From an uncultured Collinsella sp. (GTDB lineage Bacteria; Actinomycetota; Coriobacteriia; Coriobacteriales; Coriobacteriaceae), in NCBI GenBank assembly GCA_958438125.1, contig CAUBQN010000089.1, forward strand, positions 1 through 6,235: 6,235 nt of DNA, read 5' to 3'. Positions 5,611 through 6,235 of this stretch are shown in pieces. Both the position numbers and the translations under genes were made by a program. The notes beneath the pieces were generated by a model. That model saw only the letters and a list, made by a program, of their open reading frames with translations. It was not told the DNA's origin and did no database searches. Within the stretch, counting starts at the first letter, position 1. Each line of letters starts with the position of its first letter.

Positions 5611-5766
5611 GGCGGATGAGCGTGGATTTTGGACGGTCGGAAAATGAGGGTGGATATTTGGACGGTTTTTGGGCGTTTTGAGGCTGATTCCGTCCGAAAA
5701 TCCACTCTCATTCGGCGGGCGTCCGAATTTCCACGCTCGTGTGTCCGAAAATCCACGCTCATCCGG
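5611..5766. repeat. Nested inverted cluster of five 20-bp repeats
   Basis: The consensus GTCCGAAAATCCACGCTCAT occurs three times on plus (5692-5711, 5721-5740, 5743-5762) and twice on minus (5616-5634, one base short, and 5644-5663). The outermost copies form an almost perfect arm pair of about 22-24 bp, with flanking CCGG-type bases included. The inner pair (5644-5666 with 5690-5711) is joined by a central loop of about 23 bases. The whole could fold as a long nested hairpin. A minus-strand open frame through it merely translates the repeats. It may be a dispersed palindromic element (REPIN- or MITE-like) or a binding-site array. Confidence 0.8.
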
Positions 5767-5770
5767 CAGA

Positions 5771-5798
5771 TTGGTCGAGGGCCCCATATGGGTATACT
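5771..5798 (+). promoter_or_regulatory. Probable promoter of the M16C peptidase gene
   Basis: TTGGTC (5771-5776) and TATACT (5793-5798) are 16 bp apart. The spacer ends in a perfect 10-bp palindrome, CCCATATGGG (5783-5792), which could be an operator. Transcription would start near 5805, leaving a leader of about 45 bases. Confidence 0.55.
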
Positions 5799-5818
5799 CA
5801 CGAGGATTCGACTCGATT

Positions 5819-5834
5819 CGCCCCCGCTGGGGCG
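5819..5834 (+). promoter_or_regulatory. GC-rich leader hairpin next to the ribosome site
   Basis: CGCCCC (5819-5824) pairs with GGGGCG (5829-5834) around a 4-base loop. The hairpin ends two bases before the ribosome site AAAGGAG (5837-5843) of the peptidase gene, so it could stabilise the leader or influence initiation. There is no T-run, so it is not a terminator. Confidence 0.5.
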
Positions 5835-5850
5835 TCAAAGGAGACTGCAT

Positions 5851-6235
5851 ATGTCCACCACCTCAACCGACCCGCGCGCCGCAGCCGCCGCGCTGCTGGT
5901 GCCCGACGCCACCTGCCATGGCTTTACCGTCGAGCGCCGCGAGACCGTGCCCGAGCTCGACTCGGACGCTTACGTGCTGCGCCACACTGCCTCGGGCGCT
6001 CGCCTGCTGTACCTGGCATGCGACGACGAAAACAAAGCCTTTGCCATTGGCTTTAAGACGCCGCCGGCCGATTCCACCGGCGTGTTCCATATTCTTGAGC
6101 ACTCGGTGCTGTGCGGATCGGCCAAATTCCCCGTCAAGGAGCCGTTTGTCGACCTGATCAAGAGCTCCATGCAGACGTTCCTCAACGCCATGACCTACCC
6201 CGACAAGACCATCTACCCCGTTGCCACCACCAACG
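5851..6235 (+). CDS. M16C zinc metallopeptidase, N-terminal part
   Basis: This is a presequence-protease-type (PreP/falcilysin-like, insulinase clan) peptidase, which closes around and degrades short unstructured peptides. The 128 visible residues contain the inverted zinc motif HILEH (80-84: His80 and His84 bind zinc, Glu83 is the general base). It sits within a stretch typical of the M16C subfamily: KTPPADSTGVFHILEHSVL (69-87), CGSAKFPVKEPFVDLIKSS (88-106) and TFLNAMTYPDKTIYPVATTN (109-128). Full-length members are about 950-1000 residues, so most of it lies beyond the right edge. There is no signal peptide, so it is probably cytoplasmic. The start at 5851 is set by AAAGGAG at 5837-5843, seven bases upstream. 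It has its own promoter and is divergent from the regulator across the repeat region. Confidence 0.93.
   Translation, partial: MSTTSTDPRAAAAALLVPDATCHGFTVERRETVPELDSDAYVLRHTASGARLLYLACDDENKAFAIGFKTPPADSTGVFHILEHSVLCGSAKFPVKEPFVDLIKSSMQTFLNAMTYPDKTIYPVATTN

Noticed and set aside
5368..5762. CRISPR array
   Set aside because: Repeat units are 13 or 20 bp, in mixed orientation, with irregular 0-28 bp spacing and no cas genes in the window.
5554..5850. 98-residue minus-strand frame and the overlapping 162-residue plus-strand frame (5669-6157)
   Set aside because: The first is a translation of the 20-bp repeats (recurring GFSD-like peptide). The second runs out of phase into the M16C gene, whose own frame carries HILEH.

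Overview
The window reads as chromosomal DNA of a GC-rich Gram-positive bacterium. The protein flavours (a GlmM beginning MKYFGTDGFRGEAN, an M16C presequence-protease-like peptidase, AGGAG-type ribosome sites) suggest an anaerobic actinobacterium of the class Coriobacteriia, Collinsella-like. That placement is inference from recognition and base composition, not from a search.

Layout. Positions 1-271 (minus) hold the N-terminal 90 residues of phosphoglucosamine mutase GlmM, which runs off the left edge. Positions 353-1375 (minus) encode a ten-helix EamA/DMT-type transporter on the same strand. A tRNA-Val(GAC) with a good promoter and a strong intrinsic terminator sits at 1665-1739. On the plus strand follow a 228-residue DUF5710 protein with two CxxC pairs (2073-2759), the C-terminal remnant of a DNA cytosine-5 methyltransferase (about 2760-3122) in the same reading frame just after that stop codon, and an unrecognised 163-residue protein (3248-3739). 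Convergent to it, on the minus strand, is a 488-residue AlbA_2/HATPase/winged-helix regulator (3840-5306). The plus-strand M16C zinc metallopeptidase starts at 5851 and leaves the right edge.

The most unusual part is the 544-bp non-coding stretch 5307-5850, between the divergent regulator and peptidase genes. It holds two different repeat systems. The first is a pair of about 61-bp operator-like blocks, 165 bp apart, made of TTATCTCTCRTA units with conserved 13- and 18-bp spacing. They bracket the likely promoter of the regulator gene. The second is a cluster of five 20-bp repeats (consensus GTCCGAAAATCCACGCTCAT), two in one orientation and three in the other, which folds into a nested inverted repeat at 5611-5766. 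The arrangement suggests that the regulator controls its own promoter through the first set. The second set looks like a dispersed palindromic element.

The genes do not form one pathway. GlmM is cell-wall housekeeping, and the tRNA and peptidase are also housekeeping-type genes. The stretch 2073-5306 looks like accessory cargo: a DUF5710 protein, a broken methyltransferase, an orphan gene and an AlbA_2 regulator. No complete defence or mobile system is visible, and I found no integrase, transposase or attachment-site duplication.
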